Shown here: positions 37,388-46,214 of the stretch, one piece after another
Layout: each line of letters begins with the position of its first letter
Numbering within the stretch: position 1 is the stretch's first letter
Assembly (NCBI RefSeq): GCF_024704385.1
Contig: NZ_JAJDFX010000002.1
Span: 806,001-870,000 of the forward strand
Direction: 5' to 3'
Source: Cellulomonas sp. P24
Lineage (GTDB): Bacteria > Actinomycetota > Actinomycetes > Actinomycetales > Cellulomonadaceae
DNA: 64,000 bases
Position numbers and translations under genes: made by a program
Notes under the pieces: model-generated
The model's input: the letters and a program-made list of their open reading frames with translations, nothing else
Told to the model about the DNA's origin: nothing
The model's database searches: none

Positions 37388-37841
37388 ATCGCCCGCCACG
37401 CGAGCCCGACGCTCCCCGGCGCCCGAGGGGGGCGGCGAACCCCGTCGCGACACGAGCCCGACGCGCCCCGTCGCCGCACAGCCCTGCCCCGCGAGACGCG
37501 GCTATGATCGTGCAACGTCACGCCGCCATCCCGTCTGCGGCATGACGAGGGACGTCACGCACGATCGTGGCCCGACCAGGCGTGATCGAGGTGTCCGGCG
37601 GGACGCTCCAGGTTCTCCGGTGACCGGCCGGGGCGCGACCGGGCCCCGCGGTGGTTCACCGTCGGCGCGAGCACGGGCCGACGGGCTGCGCGCGGGAACT
37701 CGACGCGGTGACCTGGCGTCCGCTCGCCGTGCCTGCGCCCAGGTGGTGCATGGCACGGGTACGACGCCCGACCGGTCCCGGGCGACCGCAGCACGACGCG
37801 CTGCACCGTGATCGCGGTGCAGCTGGTGCGAAGGAGGAGAT
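37388..37841. other. Upstream region of the helicase pair with nested repeats
   Basis: No convincing gene is present. It contains TATGAT (37503-37508), which could be a -10 box. Around it sits a nested symmetry: GATCGTGC (37506-37513) and GCACGATC (37559-37566) as an inverted pair, and ACGTCACGC twice as a direct repeat (37515-37523, 37552-37560). This may be the control region of the SNF2 gene. AAGGAGG at 37831-37837 is its ribosome binding site. Confidence 0.4.
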
Positions 37842-40004
37842 GTGGCTCGACCAGGCCGACGCCGGTCCGGCGGTGCACGCACGGACGCCGTCACCCAGCG
37901 CCGCAGCGCCCCCCGTGCCGCCGCCCGACGACCCGACGAGCAAGGGCTCATCCCGGTGCTCGCCGAGGTCGCCCACGACGTCGACAACGCGGTGCGCCGC
38001 CCGCCGACGCGCCCGACGGTTCGCGCGAAGTTCCAGGCCGTGGCGCTGCTCGTCCGCGAGGAGCGCGCTCGGGTGCGGGCCGACACGACCATCACCGAGT
38101 CCCGACGGACCCAACAGCTGCGTCGTCTCGACGGGGTGGCGACGCTGCTGGCCAAGACCGCCGCCCGGGACACCTCGCTGCTCGGTCTGCTCGCCGACGA
38201 CGCCCGGGTCTCCGACGCGGCCCGCGCCTTCAAGGCGACCGTGATGCGTGCCGGCGGCCTGGAACCGCCCGAGGAGCCCGCCCCCGCCGAACCGCCCGCG
38301 CCGACGCCCGGCTCCACGGGCCAGGTGGTGCCCCGGTCGGTGATCTCACGCCAGCTCGCGAACCCGTTCCTGGCCCCCGACTTCGAGGCCGCTGCTGAGC
38401 GGATCGCCGCCCGACCCCGGCTGCTGGCCGGCTGGGAGCTCCTCGAACCGCTCTTCCGGTCCTTCGAGTACGGCACCACCGGCACACCCGCCTGCATGCC
38501 GCTGCCCCGGGCCACCTCGGTGTCCGCTCCCCACGGCCGGGTGCTGATGCCGCACCAGGCCCAGGTCGTCGCGGCGACGGCCGCCGGTCACCGCACGTTC
38601 CTGCTCGCCGACGAGCCCGGGCTCGGCAAGACCGCCCAGGCCCTGCTCGCCGCACAAGCCGCCGACGCCTACCCGCTCCTGGTCGTGGCGCCCAACGTCG
38701 TGAAGACGAACTGGGCGCACGAGGTCGGGCTGTGGACCCCGAACCGCCGGCCCACCGTGGTCCACGGTGACGGCGACGAGGTCGACGGGTTCGCGGACAT
38801 CGTGATCGTGAACTACGAGCTCCTCGACCGGCACGTCGGCTGGCTCGGCAGTCTCGGGTTCCGGGGCATGGTCGTCGACGAGGCGCACTTCATCAAGAAC
38901 AAGGGCTCCCAGCGCTCCCAGCACGTCCTCGCGCTCTCGGAGCGAATCCGTGCCCGCACTGCCCGCCCACTGCTGATGGCACTCACCGGGACCCCGCTGA
39001 TCAACGACATCGAGGACTTCCGCGCGATCTGGCAGTTCCTCGGCTGGATCGACGACAAGATGCCGCTCGGCCGGTTGATGGCCGCGCTCGAGGAGAACGG
39101 GCTCACCCCCGCCGACCCCGGGTTCTACACCGCCGCCCGGACCAGCGTGATCGACATGGGCATCGTGCGTCGCCGCAAGGTCGACGTGGTCGCCGACATC
39201 CCCGCCCGCCGCGTGGCCGACCTGCCGGTCGAGCTCGACGGGGCCGTCGGCCGCTCGATCCGCGAGGCCGAGGCCGAGCTCGCCCGCACGCTGGTCCACC
39301 GCTACCGGTCCGCCCTGGAGGTCCGGACGACGAGCGAGGTCGTCGACGGCATCGACCACGAGCTCGTGCGCCGGGTGGCGGCCGGGGCGCTCAAGGAGTC
39401 GAAGGCGCAGACCGGCGGCGAGAACGTGTTCACGATGGTCCGGCGGATCGGCCAGGCCAAGGCCGGGCTGGCCGCCGACTACGCCGCGCAGCTCGCCCGC
39501 AACGTCGGCAAGGTGGTGTTCTTCGCCAAGCACATCGACGTCATGGACCAGGCCGAACGTACGTTCGCCCAGCGCGGCATCCGCTACGCCTCGATCCGCG
39601 GCGACCAGACGCCCAAGGTCCGCGCCAAGAACATCGCCGCGTTCGTGGACGACCCCGACGTGGCGATCGTCGTGTGCTCCCTGACGGCTGCCGGCGTGGG
39701 GCTGAACCTGCAGGTCGCGTCGAACCTGGTGCTGGCCGAGCTGTCCTGGACCGATGCCGAGCAGACCCAGGCCATCGACCGGATCCACCGGATCGGCCAG
39801 TCCGAGCCCGTCACCGCATGGCGGGTCATCGCCGCGCAGACCATCGACAGCCGGATCGCCGAGCTGATCGACAGCAAGTCGGGGCTGGCCGCCCGGTCGC
39901 TCGACGGCGCGCTCGACGAGGACGCGTCGGGGTCCACGGACGTGCAGCTCGAAGCGCTGGTCGGGCTGCTCACCGACGCGCTCGTCGCCGAGGGCGTGGG
40001 CTGA
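37842..40004 (+). CDS. SNF2-family DEAD-box-like helicase/translocase
   Basis: A 720-aa protein. A basic, low-complexity N-terminus (1-35) and an approximately 200-residue alpha-helical domain precede the SF2 core. Motif I is 'LADEPGLGKTAQALL', motif II is 'VVDEAHFIKNK', motif III is 'LMALTGTPLIN', motifs V/VI are 'AAGVGLNLQ' and 'QTQAIDRIHRIGQ'. The two-lobe layout and short linker resemble the SMARCAL1-like branch. It should be a double-stranded DNA translocase. GTG 37842 follows AAGGAGGAG closely. Together with the next gene (70 bp away, same strand) it forms a two-helicase operon. Confidence 0.88.
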   Translation: MARPGRRRSGGARTDAVTQRRSAPRAAARRPDEQGLIPVLAEVAHDVDNAVRRPPTRPTVRAKFQAVALLVREERARVRADTTITESRRTQQLRRLDGVATLLAKTAARDTSLLGLLADDARVSDAARAFKATVMRAGGLEPPEEPAPAEPPAPTPGSTGQVVPRSVISRQLANPFLAPDFEAAAERIAARPRLLAGWELLEPLFRSFEYGTTGTPACMPLPRATSVSAPHGRVLMPHQAQVVAATAAGHRTFLLADEPGLGKTAQALLAAQAADAYPLLVVAPNVVKTNWAHEVGLWTPNRRPTVVHGDGDEVDGFADIVIVNYELLDRHVGWLGSLGFRGMVVDEAHFIKNKGSQRSQHVLALSERIRARTARPLLMALTGTPLINDIEDFRAIWQFLGWIDDKMPLGRLMAALEENGLTPADPGFYTAARTSVIDMGIVRRRKVDVVADIPARRVADLPVELDGAVGRSIREAEAELARTLVHRYRSALEVRTTSEVVDGIDHELVRRVAAGALKESKAQTGGENVFTMVRRIGQAKAGLAADYAAQLARNVGKVVFFAKHIDVMDQAERTFAQRGIRYASIRGDQTPKVRAKNIAAFVDDPDVAIVVCSLTAAGVGLNLQVASNLVLAELSWTDAEQTQAIDRIHRIGQSEPVTAWRVIAAQTIDSRIAELIDSKSGLAARSLDGALDEDASGSTDVQLEALVGLLTDALVAEGVG

Positions 40005-40074
40005 CGCCGTTCCGCCTCGGTACGGTGCTCACGTACAGCGCCGCGCACGCTGACTCAGGATCTCGGGGGTGATC

Positions 40075-42486
40075 ATGACGGCCACGCCGATCACCCTCAC
40101 GGACGAGTTCACGCGCGCGTTGGCGCTGCTCGACTCGGGGTGCAACTTGTTCCTCACCGGCAAGGCCGGTACGGGCAAGTCGACGCTCATCCGGCACTTC
40201 ATGGCGACCACGGGGAGGCGCGTCGTCGTCGCCGCGCCGACCGGGATCGCGGCGCTCAACGTGGACGGCTACACGATCCACCGGCTGTTCAGCTTCGGGA
40301 CCACGACGAGCCTCGCCGACGTGCTGGAGGGCCGCTACCGCCCCGGTCGGTTCGCCGCGACCCTCGCCGCCCTGGACACCCTCATCCTCGACGAGGCGTC
40401 GATGGTCCGCGCCGACCTGTTCGACATGCTCGTCGCCGCCCTGGAGCGGTTCGGTCCCCGGCCCGGGACGCGGTTCGGCGGGGTGCAGGTGGTCCTGGTC
40501 GGCGACCTCTTCCAGCTCCCGCCGGTCACCACCGAGCGGGAGAAGACGTTCTTCGAGACCCGGTATGCCACGCCGTACTTCTTCTCCGCCGACCGGTTCT
40601 CCCGCGAGGACTTCCCGACGGTCGCGCTCACCACGGTGTTCCGGCAGCTCGGAGACCAGCGCCTGACCCGCCTGCTCAACGCCGTGCGGGAGGGCGTCCT
40701 GGTCGAGCGGGCCCGGGCAGAGCTCAACTCCCGGACCGACCCGGACTTCGAGCCGCCCGACGACGAGTTCTGGCTCACGCTCGCGCCGACCAACCGGGTC
40801 GTCACCGCACGCAACCGTCGCCAGCTGGACCGTCTCCCCGGCGAGGCGGTGGTCCACCACGCCGTCGAGCGCGGCGACCTGAGCCTCTTCGATCCCCCGG
40901 TCGAGCGGACGCTCGAGCTCAAGGTCGGCGCGCAGATCATGATGCTCACCAACGACTCCGCCGATCGCTGGGTCAACGGCACGCTCGGTCGGGTGGTGGA
41001 CCTCTGGCACGATCGCGACGGCCTGGGGATCGAGGTCGAGTTCCGCGACTCGACGACGGCGGAGGTGCGGCCCTACACCTGGGACGCGACCCGCCCGGTG
41101 CCCGAGGGCGGGACCCTGCGGCGAGAGGTCGTCGGCAGCTACACCCAGCTCCCCCTCAAGCTCGCGTGGGCGATCACCATCCACAAGAGCCAGGGGCAGA
41201 CGCTGGACCGCCTGGTCGTGGACCTGCGTGGCGGGGCGTTCGACTACGGGCAGGTGTACGTCGCGCTGAGCCGGTGCACCTCCATGGACGGACTGGTGCT
41301 GACCCGCCCCGTCCTCCCCAAGGACCTCAAGACCGACCGGCGGATCCTGCGCTTCCTGCAGGCGGTGACCGCACCCGAGCAGGCCGCTCGGCGGTGTGCC
41401 CTCGGTATCCTCACGGTCGGCATGGACGGTCGGATGTCCCGGCCACGCCCGGTGGAGATCGCGGTGGCATTCGACGACGGGTCCGCGATCAGCACGCTCG
41501 TGAACCCTCAACGTGACCTCGACGACGCCCGCAGCGCCTTCGGGATCTCCGTGGACGACGTGCTCCTGGCCCCGACGCTCGCGGAGGCGTGGTCGGCGAT
41601 CGCGCCGCTGCTGGACGGCTGCACGCCGGTGGGGTCGGGGATCGACGAGGCCCTGGGGCTCGTCGACTTCGAGCTCAAGCGGCTCGGGTCGGTCGCACCG
41701 CTGCCGATCGGCGTCGAGCTCCCCGCCGGGGCGCTGACACGCGAGGACCTCTGGGGGCTGTCGGGCCCGACGGCGTTGACCCGGGCCCGCGCGGCGATGG
41801 AGGTGCTGAGGCGCGACGACCTCGACACGTCGGGCGGCACGACCTTCGACGTCAGCGGCATGGACGACGAGGGCGGCTCCGCCGTGGACGTCGCGTACCT
41901 GCTCACCAGGGATGTCGAGGTCCGCCCGCCTGCGAGCGCGACGATGCCCACCCTCTCGGCGCTCATGGACACCAGCCGCCTGCTGAGCGGGGTGCTCCTC
42001 GCCGGCGACGTGCCCGCACCGCCGGCCGAGGTGACATCCGATGCGACGGTGGCGGACGTCGTACGCGGGGTCGTGGCCGAGCGTCTCGTGGCGGCTGCGG
42101 CGCGGACGACGGGACTGCCCGCCGCGCTGCTCGAGCGACTGCGTCGGCTGGAGGACGTGCTCGGGATCGGAGTGGTCGACGCGATCCTTGCCGGGATGGC
42201 GGCCGAGCAGGGCTCCCTGGCGGAGGCACTCCCCTCGGGTGCCCGGGTCTGCTTCACCGGCACCGCCGTCGACCCAGCCGGCCGGATCTGGGCCCGAGAG
42301 GAGATGAACGCCGCTGCCGCAGCCCGCGGACTCGTTCCCGTGGGCACGGTCACGAAGACGAGGTGCGACGTCCTCGTCGTCGCCGAGGTCGGCACGCAGT
42401 CCGGCAAGGCGCGGAAGGCGAAGGAGCTCGGCAAGCCGGTGTTCTCGGCGGACGAGTTCTTCGCGTGGCTCGCTGACGGGGCGTGA
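40075..42486 (+). CDS. Pif1/RecD-like helicase fused to a DnaQ-like segment and a BRCT domain
   Basis: About 803 aa. The SF1 helicase core (about 1-400) has Walker A 'LTGKAGTGKSTLIRHF', Walker B 'LILDEASMVRADL', 'VVLVGDLFQLPPV' and the C-terminal motifs 'AITIHKSQGQTLDRLVVDL' and 'QVYVALSRCTSMDGLVL'. Residues about 440-545 read like a DnaQ exonuclease ('RPVEIAVAFDDGS', 'LVNPQRDL', 'FGISVDDVLLAPTLAEAW'), but the metal-binding acidic residues are missing. Residues about 715-803 are BRCT-like ('ARVCFTGTAVDP', 'VTKTRCDVLVVAE', 'KPVFSADEFFAWL'). It unwinds DNA by inference. ATG 40075 is preferred to GTG 40069. Confidence 0.85.
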   Translation: MTATPITLTDEFTRALALLDSGCNLFLTGKAGTGKSTLIRHFMATTGRRVVVAAPTGIAALNVDGYTIHRLFSFGTTTSLADVLEGRYRPGRFAATLAALDTLILDEASMVRADLFDMLVAALERFGPRPGTRFGGVQVVLVGDLFQLPPVTTEREKTFFETRYATPYFFSADRFSREDFPTVALTTVFRQLGDQRLTRLLNAVREGVLVERARAELNSRTDPDFEPPDDEFWLTLAPTNRVVTARNRRQLDRLPGEAVVHHAVERGDLSLFDPPVERTLELKVGAQIMMLTNDSADRWVNGTLGRVVDLWHDRDGLGIEVEFRDSTTAEVRPYTWDATRPVPEGGTLRREVVGSYTQLPLKLAWAITIHKSQGQTLDRLVVDLRGGAFDYGQVYVALSRCTSMDGLVLTRPVLPKDLKTDRRILRFLQAVTAPEQAARRCALGILTVGMDGRMSRPRPVEIAVAFDDGSAISTLVNPQRDLDDARSAFGISVDDVLLAPTLAEAWSAIAPLLDGCTPVGSGIDEALGLVDFELKRLGSVAPLPIGVELPAGALTREDLWGLSGPTALTRARAAMEVLRRDDLDTSGGTTFDVSGMDDEGGSAVDVAYLLTRDVEVRPPASATMPTLSALMDTSRLLSGVLLAGDVPAPPAEVTSDATVADVVRGVVAERLVAAAARTTGLPAALLERLRRLEDVLGIGVVDAILAGMAAEQGSLAEALPSGARVCFTGTAVDPAGRIWAREEMNAAAAARGLVPVGTVTKTRCDVLVVAEVGTQSGKARKAKELGKPVFSADEFFAWLADGA

Positions 42487-42934
42487 GGCCGGGGTCTGTC
42501 GCGGACGTCGTCGTGGGTGTGAGACCGCTGGCGCTGGGTACAGGAAGGGCCGCCATCCCCGGCGAGAGGGATGACGGCCTTCGAGGGCGTGCCGGTCTTG
42601 CGGCCGGACCACGACGTGGGTCAGCGTACCTCGGTGCCGTGATCGCACGATTCTGCCGTCGGCGCGATCGAGTTCGCCGAAACCGCCCCCTTCCCCGTGC
42701 GCCGGGCAGAGATCAGTCGTGCGGAGTAGGAATCACACGGCACGTAAGGCTCCTCCTCCACCTCGTGGTTCACCTCTCGGGACCACCAAGTCCAGGGGCC
42801 CTTGCTGGGCTAGCAGAACGGATCAGCCAGCGCCCTTGGTCAGGTGTCTCTCGATGGTCACCCCCTCCAGGGCCGAGGATGCTCACCGAGAGCACCTCTG
42901 GCTGGGTGTGACCACGCGGGCGTAGCCTCGGTGC
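42487..42934. other. Intergenic region after the helicase operon
   Basis: It holds the terminator at 42549-42578. I see no convincing gene in the rest. The composition is slightly less GC-rich after 42640, and short open frames there lack ribosome binding sites and protein-like text. Confidence 0.4.
42549..42578 (+). terminator. Terminator after the Pif1-like gene
   Basis: GCCGCCATCCC paired with GGGATGACGGC (one mismatch) around an 8-base loop, 63 bp after the stop codon. Confidence 0.6.
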
Positions 42935-43315
42935 GTGGGCGAGGTCGACGCGTATCTCAGCACGATCGATGGGGCGGATCGGGAAGCGCTCGAGCGCGTC
43001 ATCGCGATCGCCCGCGACGTCGTACCCGAAGCCCAGGACGGCATCAGCTACGCCATGCCTGCGCTCCTCTATCGCGACAAGGGTCTCCTTGCGACGGTAC
43101 GCACGAAGAAGTTCCTGTCGCTCTACCCCTACAGCGGTGCCGTTGTCGCGTCAGTCCTCGACGCGCTCAGCGACTTCCAGACCACGACCGGAAGCATCCA
43201 CTACTCCGCGCACCACCAGCTGCCCGACGCCGTCGTGCGGCGCATCGTCGAAGCGCGACGAGCCGAGATCGACGCGACGTCAGGACAGGCATCCGACCGC
43301 GGCGAACCCCGCTGA
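42935..43315 (+). CDS. DUF1801 / YdhG-like protein
   Basis: A 126-aa protein of the DUF1801 family (frataxin-like fold, sometimes named iron chaperone). It shows 'VDAYLSTIDGADREALERV', 'ISYAMPALLYRDKGLLATV', 'KKFLSLYPYSG' and 'TTTGSIHYSAHHQLP'. The start is GTG 42935. It is the last chromosomal gene before the integrated island. Its role in iron handling is suggested for relatives but not shown here. Confidence 0.8.
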   Translation: MGEVDAYLSTIDGADREALERVIAIARDVVPEAQDGISYAMPALLYRDKGLLATVRTKKFLSLYPYSGAVVASVLDALSDFQTTTGSIHYSAHHQLPDAVVRRIVEARRAEIDATSGQASDRGEPR

Positions 43316-43378
43316 GTCACTCACCACGCGGTCCGACCCTAGCGGGTGCTCCACCTTCAGCGGCTCACACCGGCCCCA

Positions 43379-43424
43379 GACACAGCGATAGCCACCCGCA
43401 AAAACGGGTGGCTATCGCTGTGTC
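43379..43424. terminator. Strong hairpin flanking the left att site (former tmRNA terminator)
   Basis: A perfect 20-bp stem (GACACAGCGATAGCCACCCG and its complement) with the 6-base loop CAAAAA. It lies beside the displaced tmRNA 3' end. A related but less perfect hairpin sits at 55099-55144 beside the intact tmRNA. It probably ended tmRNA transcription before the island entered. Confidence 0.7.
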
Positions 43425-43455
43425 AACGTGACCAGCGTTCCCGCAGCTCACAGCT

Positions 43456-43478
43456 GTGGAGGTGGCGGGAATCGAACC
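43456..43478. repeat. Left attachment site (displaced tmRNA 3' end)
   Basis: 23 bases beginning GTGGAGGTGGCGGG and ending ATCGAACC, identical to 55176-55198. Unlike the intact copy, the adjoining bases do not encode the CCA end (CTGTGG instead of TGGTGG), as expected for the displaced half. Confidence 0.8.
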
Positions 43479-43640
43479 AGTTGGGACACCTTGGGACGTC
43501 GTGGCTTGACGCGCTGAACTGCGGCAACGCTTGCGACGCCTTCGGTCTTTGCGGGTCCGATTCGCCGCATGTGTTGACGGCGTCAACGCCAAGCGGTGAT
43601 CGCCGAATAGTGACTCGCTCCCGCCTCCGGCGTCGGCGGC

Positions 43641-46214
43641 TCAGAGTCGGGGGTCGATCGGCTCCGACTCCAGGGCGAGGATCGCGAAGACGGCCTCGTG
43701 TACCCGCCAGATCGGCTCTCCCGCGATGAATCGCTCGAGCGCTTCCTGGCCGAGGGCGTACTCGCGCAGGGCGAGGGATCGCTTGTGGCCGAGGTTGCGG
43801 GATCGCAGCCGCTCGAGGTTGGCCGGCTCCGTGTAGTCGGGGCCGTAGATGATCCGCAGGTACTCGCGTCCGCGGACCTTCACGCCCGGCTGCACCAGCC
43901 GGCGACGGCCCGCGACGAGGTTGTCCACGGGCTTGACCACCATCCCCTCTCCCCCTGCCCCGGTGAGGCTCTCCCACCACTCGACACCGGCCGCGACCGA
44001 GTCGTCGTCGGCGACGTCGACGACCAGGCGACGCGTGGTCTGCAGCAGCCCGGTGGGGTCGGCGGCCACCAGGCGGTCGGCGACGTCCAGGTGCCACAGG
44101 TGGCTTCGGTCAGCGAACGTGGCACCCTCGGCGGCGAGCAGCTGGAACGGGGCCAGGCGGACACCGTCGAGCCCGTCCACCGACCAGACGTAGCGGCGGT
44201 AGGCCTCGACGAACTTGTCGGCGTTCTCCGAGCGGGAGCGCGTCCGGCGAAGCAGGTCATCCACCGGCAGGCCCGCGGCCGCCGCAGCCTCCAGGGCCGA
44301 GACGGCGGCGGGCAGTGCCGTGCGGGCCGCGGCACCCACGCTCGCGTACTGCGTGCGCAGCAGATCCTCGGCCTTGACCGACCAGGGCATCAGCTCGCAG
44401 TCGAGCAGCAACCAGCCGGCCTCGCTGCCGTTGCCCGACACGCTCCACAGGCCTGCTGCGGTCACGGCGTCGCGGACGACGGCGAGGAGCTTCTCGGTGA
44501 GCTCCGGGCCGAAGAACGGCCGCCCCGTTCGGGTGTGCACCACGCCGGTGACACCGTCGGGCATGGCGAAGGTTCCCGCAGCCGTGGCGCGGTCCCGGCA
44601 CACGAGCACCGTGGCACGCGAGCCCATGTGCTTCTCCTCGCACACCACCCGCTCGATACCGTCGGCCCGGTAGTGCGCGAATGCCTCCCGGGGGTGCTCG
44701 AGCAGATCTCCGTCGGGCGCGGTGGCGCACGGGCTCATGGTGGGCGGCAGGTACAGGAGCCAACGCGGGTCGACCGCGAACCGGCTCATCACCTCGAGCG
44801 CACCGACCGCGTTCGCCTCGGCGACGGTGACCCGACCGTGGTGGCGGGTCTCGACGATCCGCTTGCCCAAGACGTCGGTGACATCAAGCACGTCCGGGTC
44901 ACGGCGCCCACCTGCGCCGGCCTCGTCGCCTGCCGGGGGGAACGGCCGGGCAGGCTCGTACCAGACCCGCTCGGCGGGAACCTGGACGATCTCCTTCTCC
45001 GGGTATCGCAGCGCGGTCAGGTGCCCACCGAAGACGCACCCGGTGTCCAGGCACATCGTGTTGTTGACCCAGGTCGTGACCGGGGTCGGCGTATGGCCGT
45101 AGAGCACCACGGCTCGCCCCCGGTACTCCTCCGCCCACGGGAGCCGGACGGGCAGCCCATACTCGTCGGTCTCACCGGTGGTGTCCCCATACAGCGCGAA
45201 GCTCCTGACCCGGCTCGAGGCCCGCCCATGGAAGGCTTCCTTGAGGCCGGCGTGCGCAACGACGAGCCGGCCGTCGTCGAGCACCAGGTGAGCCACCAGC
45301 CCGTCGCAGAACTCCCGCACGACCCGCCGGAACTCGTCGGGCTCACCTGCCAGCTGGGCAAGGGTCTCGCCCAGACCATGGGAGACCTGCACCTGCCGAC
45401 CGTCGAGCGCGCGCACGAGCTTGTTCTCATGGTTGCCGGGCACCGCGAGCGCGTGACCCGCCCCGACCATTCCCATGACGAGGCGCAGCACGCCGGGCGA
45501 GTCCGGGCCGCGGTCGACGAGGTCGCCGAGGAAGAGTGCGCGGCGCCCCTCCGGGTGGCGGGCGTCGACCGGGCGGCCGGCGTCATCACGTACGACGGCG
45601 TAGCCCAGTGCGACCAGGAGCGTCTCCAGCTCGCTTCGGCAGCCGTGCACGTCGCCGATCACGTCGAACGGCCCGTGGTCGTCGCGGTGGTTGCTGCGCA
45701 AGGGGGTGCGCACGATCGTCGCGGCAGCGACCTCCTCACCGGCGCTGAGCACGTGGACCGTGCGGAACCCTTCCCGGCCCAGGGACCGGAGCGAACGGCG
45801 CAGCTGCTGATGCTGTCGGCGGATCACGTGCGTGCCCAGGTCGCGGTCTGTACGGCCCGCGTTCCGCTCGAGACACACGTCCTCGGGCAGGTCCAGGACG
45901 ACGGCGACCGGCAGCGCGTCGTGCTCACGTGCAAGGGTGACCAGGCTCTTGCGTGCTTCCGGCTGCACGTTCGTGGCGTCCACGACGGTGAGCAGCCCGG
46001 CGTCGAGCCGCTTGCCGACGATGACGTGCAGCACCTCGAAGGCGGCCTTGGTCGCGGCCTGCGAGTTCTCGTCGTTGGACACGAGACCGCGGCAGAAGTC
46101 GCTCGAGATCACCTCGAACCGGCCGAAGTGGCGGGCCGCGAACGTCGACTTCCCGGATCCGGACACCCCGACCAGGACGACGAGGGACAGCTCCGGGATC
46201 GTCAGCGCGCTCAT
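43641..46214 (-). CDS. pnkp: Polynucleotide kinase-phosphatase-ligase Pnkp (RNA repair)
   Basis: An 857-aa three-domain protein, the length of Clostridium thermocellum Pnkp (870 aa). The kinase (about 1-190) has P-loop '[17 protein letters not shown]' and 'VVDATNVQPEARK'. The binuclear metallophosphatase (about 195-470) has 'DVIGDVHGCRSE', 'FLGDLVDRGPDSPG', 'VPGNHENK' and 'LYGHTPTP'. The adenylyltransferase/ligase part (about 490-857) has nucleophile Lys in 'CEEKHMGSRATVLV' and 'EGMVVKPVDN'. In the known system it heals 5'-OH and 2',3'-cyclic phosphate RNA ends and, with Hen1, seals them. ATG 46214 overlaps the hen1 stop (ATGA), so the two are translated together. Confidence 0.95.
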   Translation of the reverse strand: MSALTIPELSLVVLVGVSGSGKSTFAARHFGRFEVISSDFCRGLVSNDENSQAATKAAFEVLHVIVGKRLDAGLLTVVDATNVQPEARKSLVTLAREHDALPVAVVLDLPEDVCLERNAGRTDRDLGTHVIRRQHQQLRRSLRSLGREGFRTVHVLSAGEEVAAATIVRTPLRSNHRDDHGPFDVIGDVHGCRSELETLLVALGYAVVRDDAGRPVDARHPEGRRALFLGDLVDRGPDSPGVLRLVMGMVGAGHALAVPGNHENKLVRALDGRQVQVSHGLGETLAQLAGEPDEFRRVVREFCDGLVAHLVLDDGRLVVAHAGLKEAFHGRASSRVRSFALYGDTTGETDEYGLPVRLPWAEEYRGRAVVLYGHTPTPVTTWVNNTMCLDTGCVFGGHLTALRYPEKEIVQVPAERVWYEPARPFPPAGDEAGAGGRRDPDVLDVTDVLGKRIVETRHHGRVTVAEANAVGALEVMSRFAVDPRWLLYLPPTMSPCATAPDGDLLEHPREAFAHYRADGIERVVCEEKHMGSRATVLVCRDRATAAGTFAMPDGVTGVVHTRTGRPFFGPELTEKLLAVVRDAVTAAGLWSVSGNGSEAGWLLLDCELMPWSVKAEDLLRTQYASVGAAARTALPAAVSALEAAAAAGLPVDDLLRRTRSRSENADKFVEAYRRYVWSVDGLDGVRLAPFQLLAAEGATFADRSHLWHLDVADRLVAADPTGLLQTTRRLVVDVADDDSVAAGVEWWESLTGAGGEGMVVKPVDNLVAGRRRLVQPGVKVRGREYLRIIYGPDYTEPANLERLRSRNLGHKRSLALREYALGQEALERFIAGEPIWRVHEAVFAILALESEPIDPRL

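Larger units (their letters stand above)
43316..43640. other. Left boundary region of the island
   Basis: It contains the 20-bp-stem hairpin (43379-43424), the left attachment repeat (43456-43478) and about 160 bp of island DNA up to the Pnkp stop. Within the last part is GTTGACG-G-CGTCAAC (43574-43588), a perfect palindrome of unknown purpose. No gene is seen. Confidence 0.5.

Noticed and set aside
43456-43478. A tRNA gene at the left att site
   Set aside because: Only the T-arm/acceptor part is present; no D-arm or anticodon arm can be folded in the flanks. It is a displaced tmRNA 3' end.
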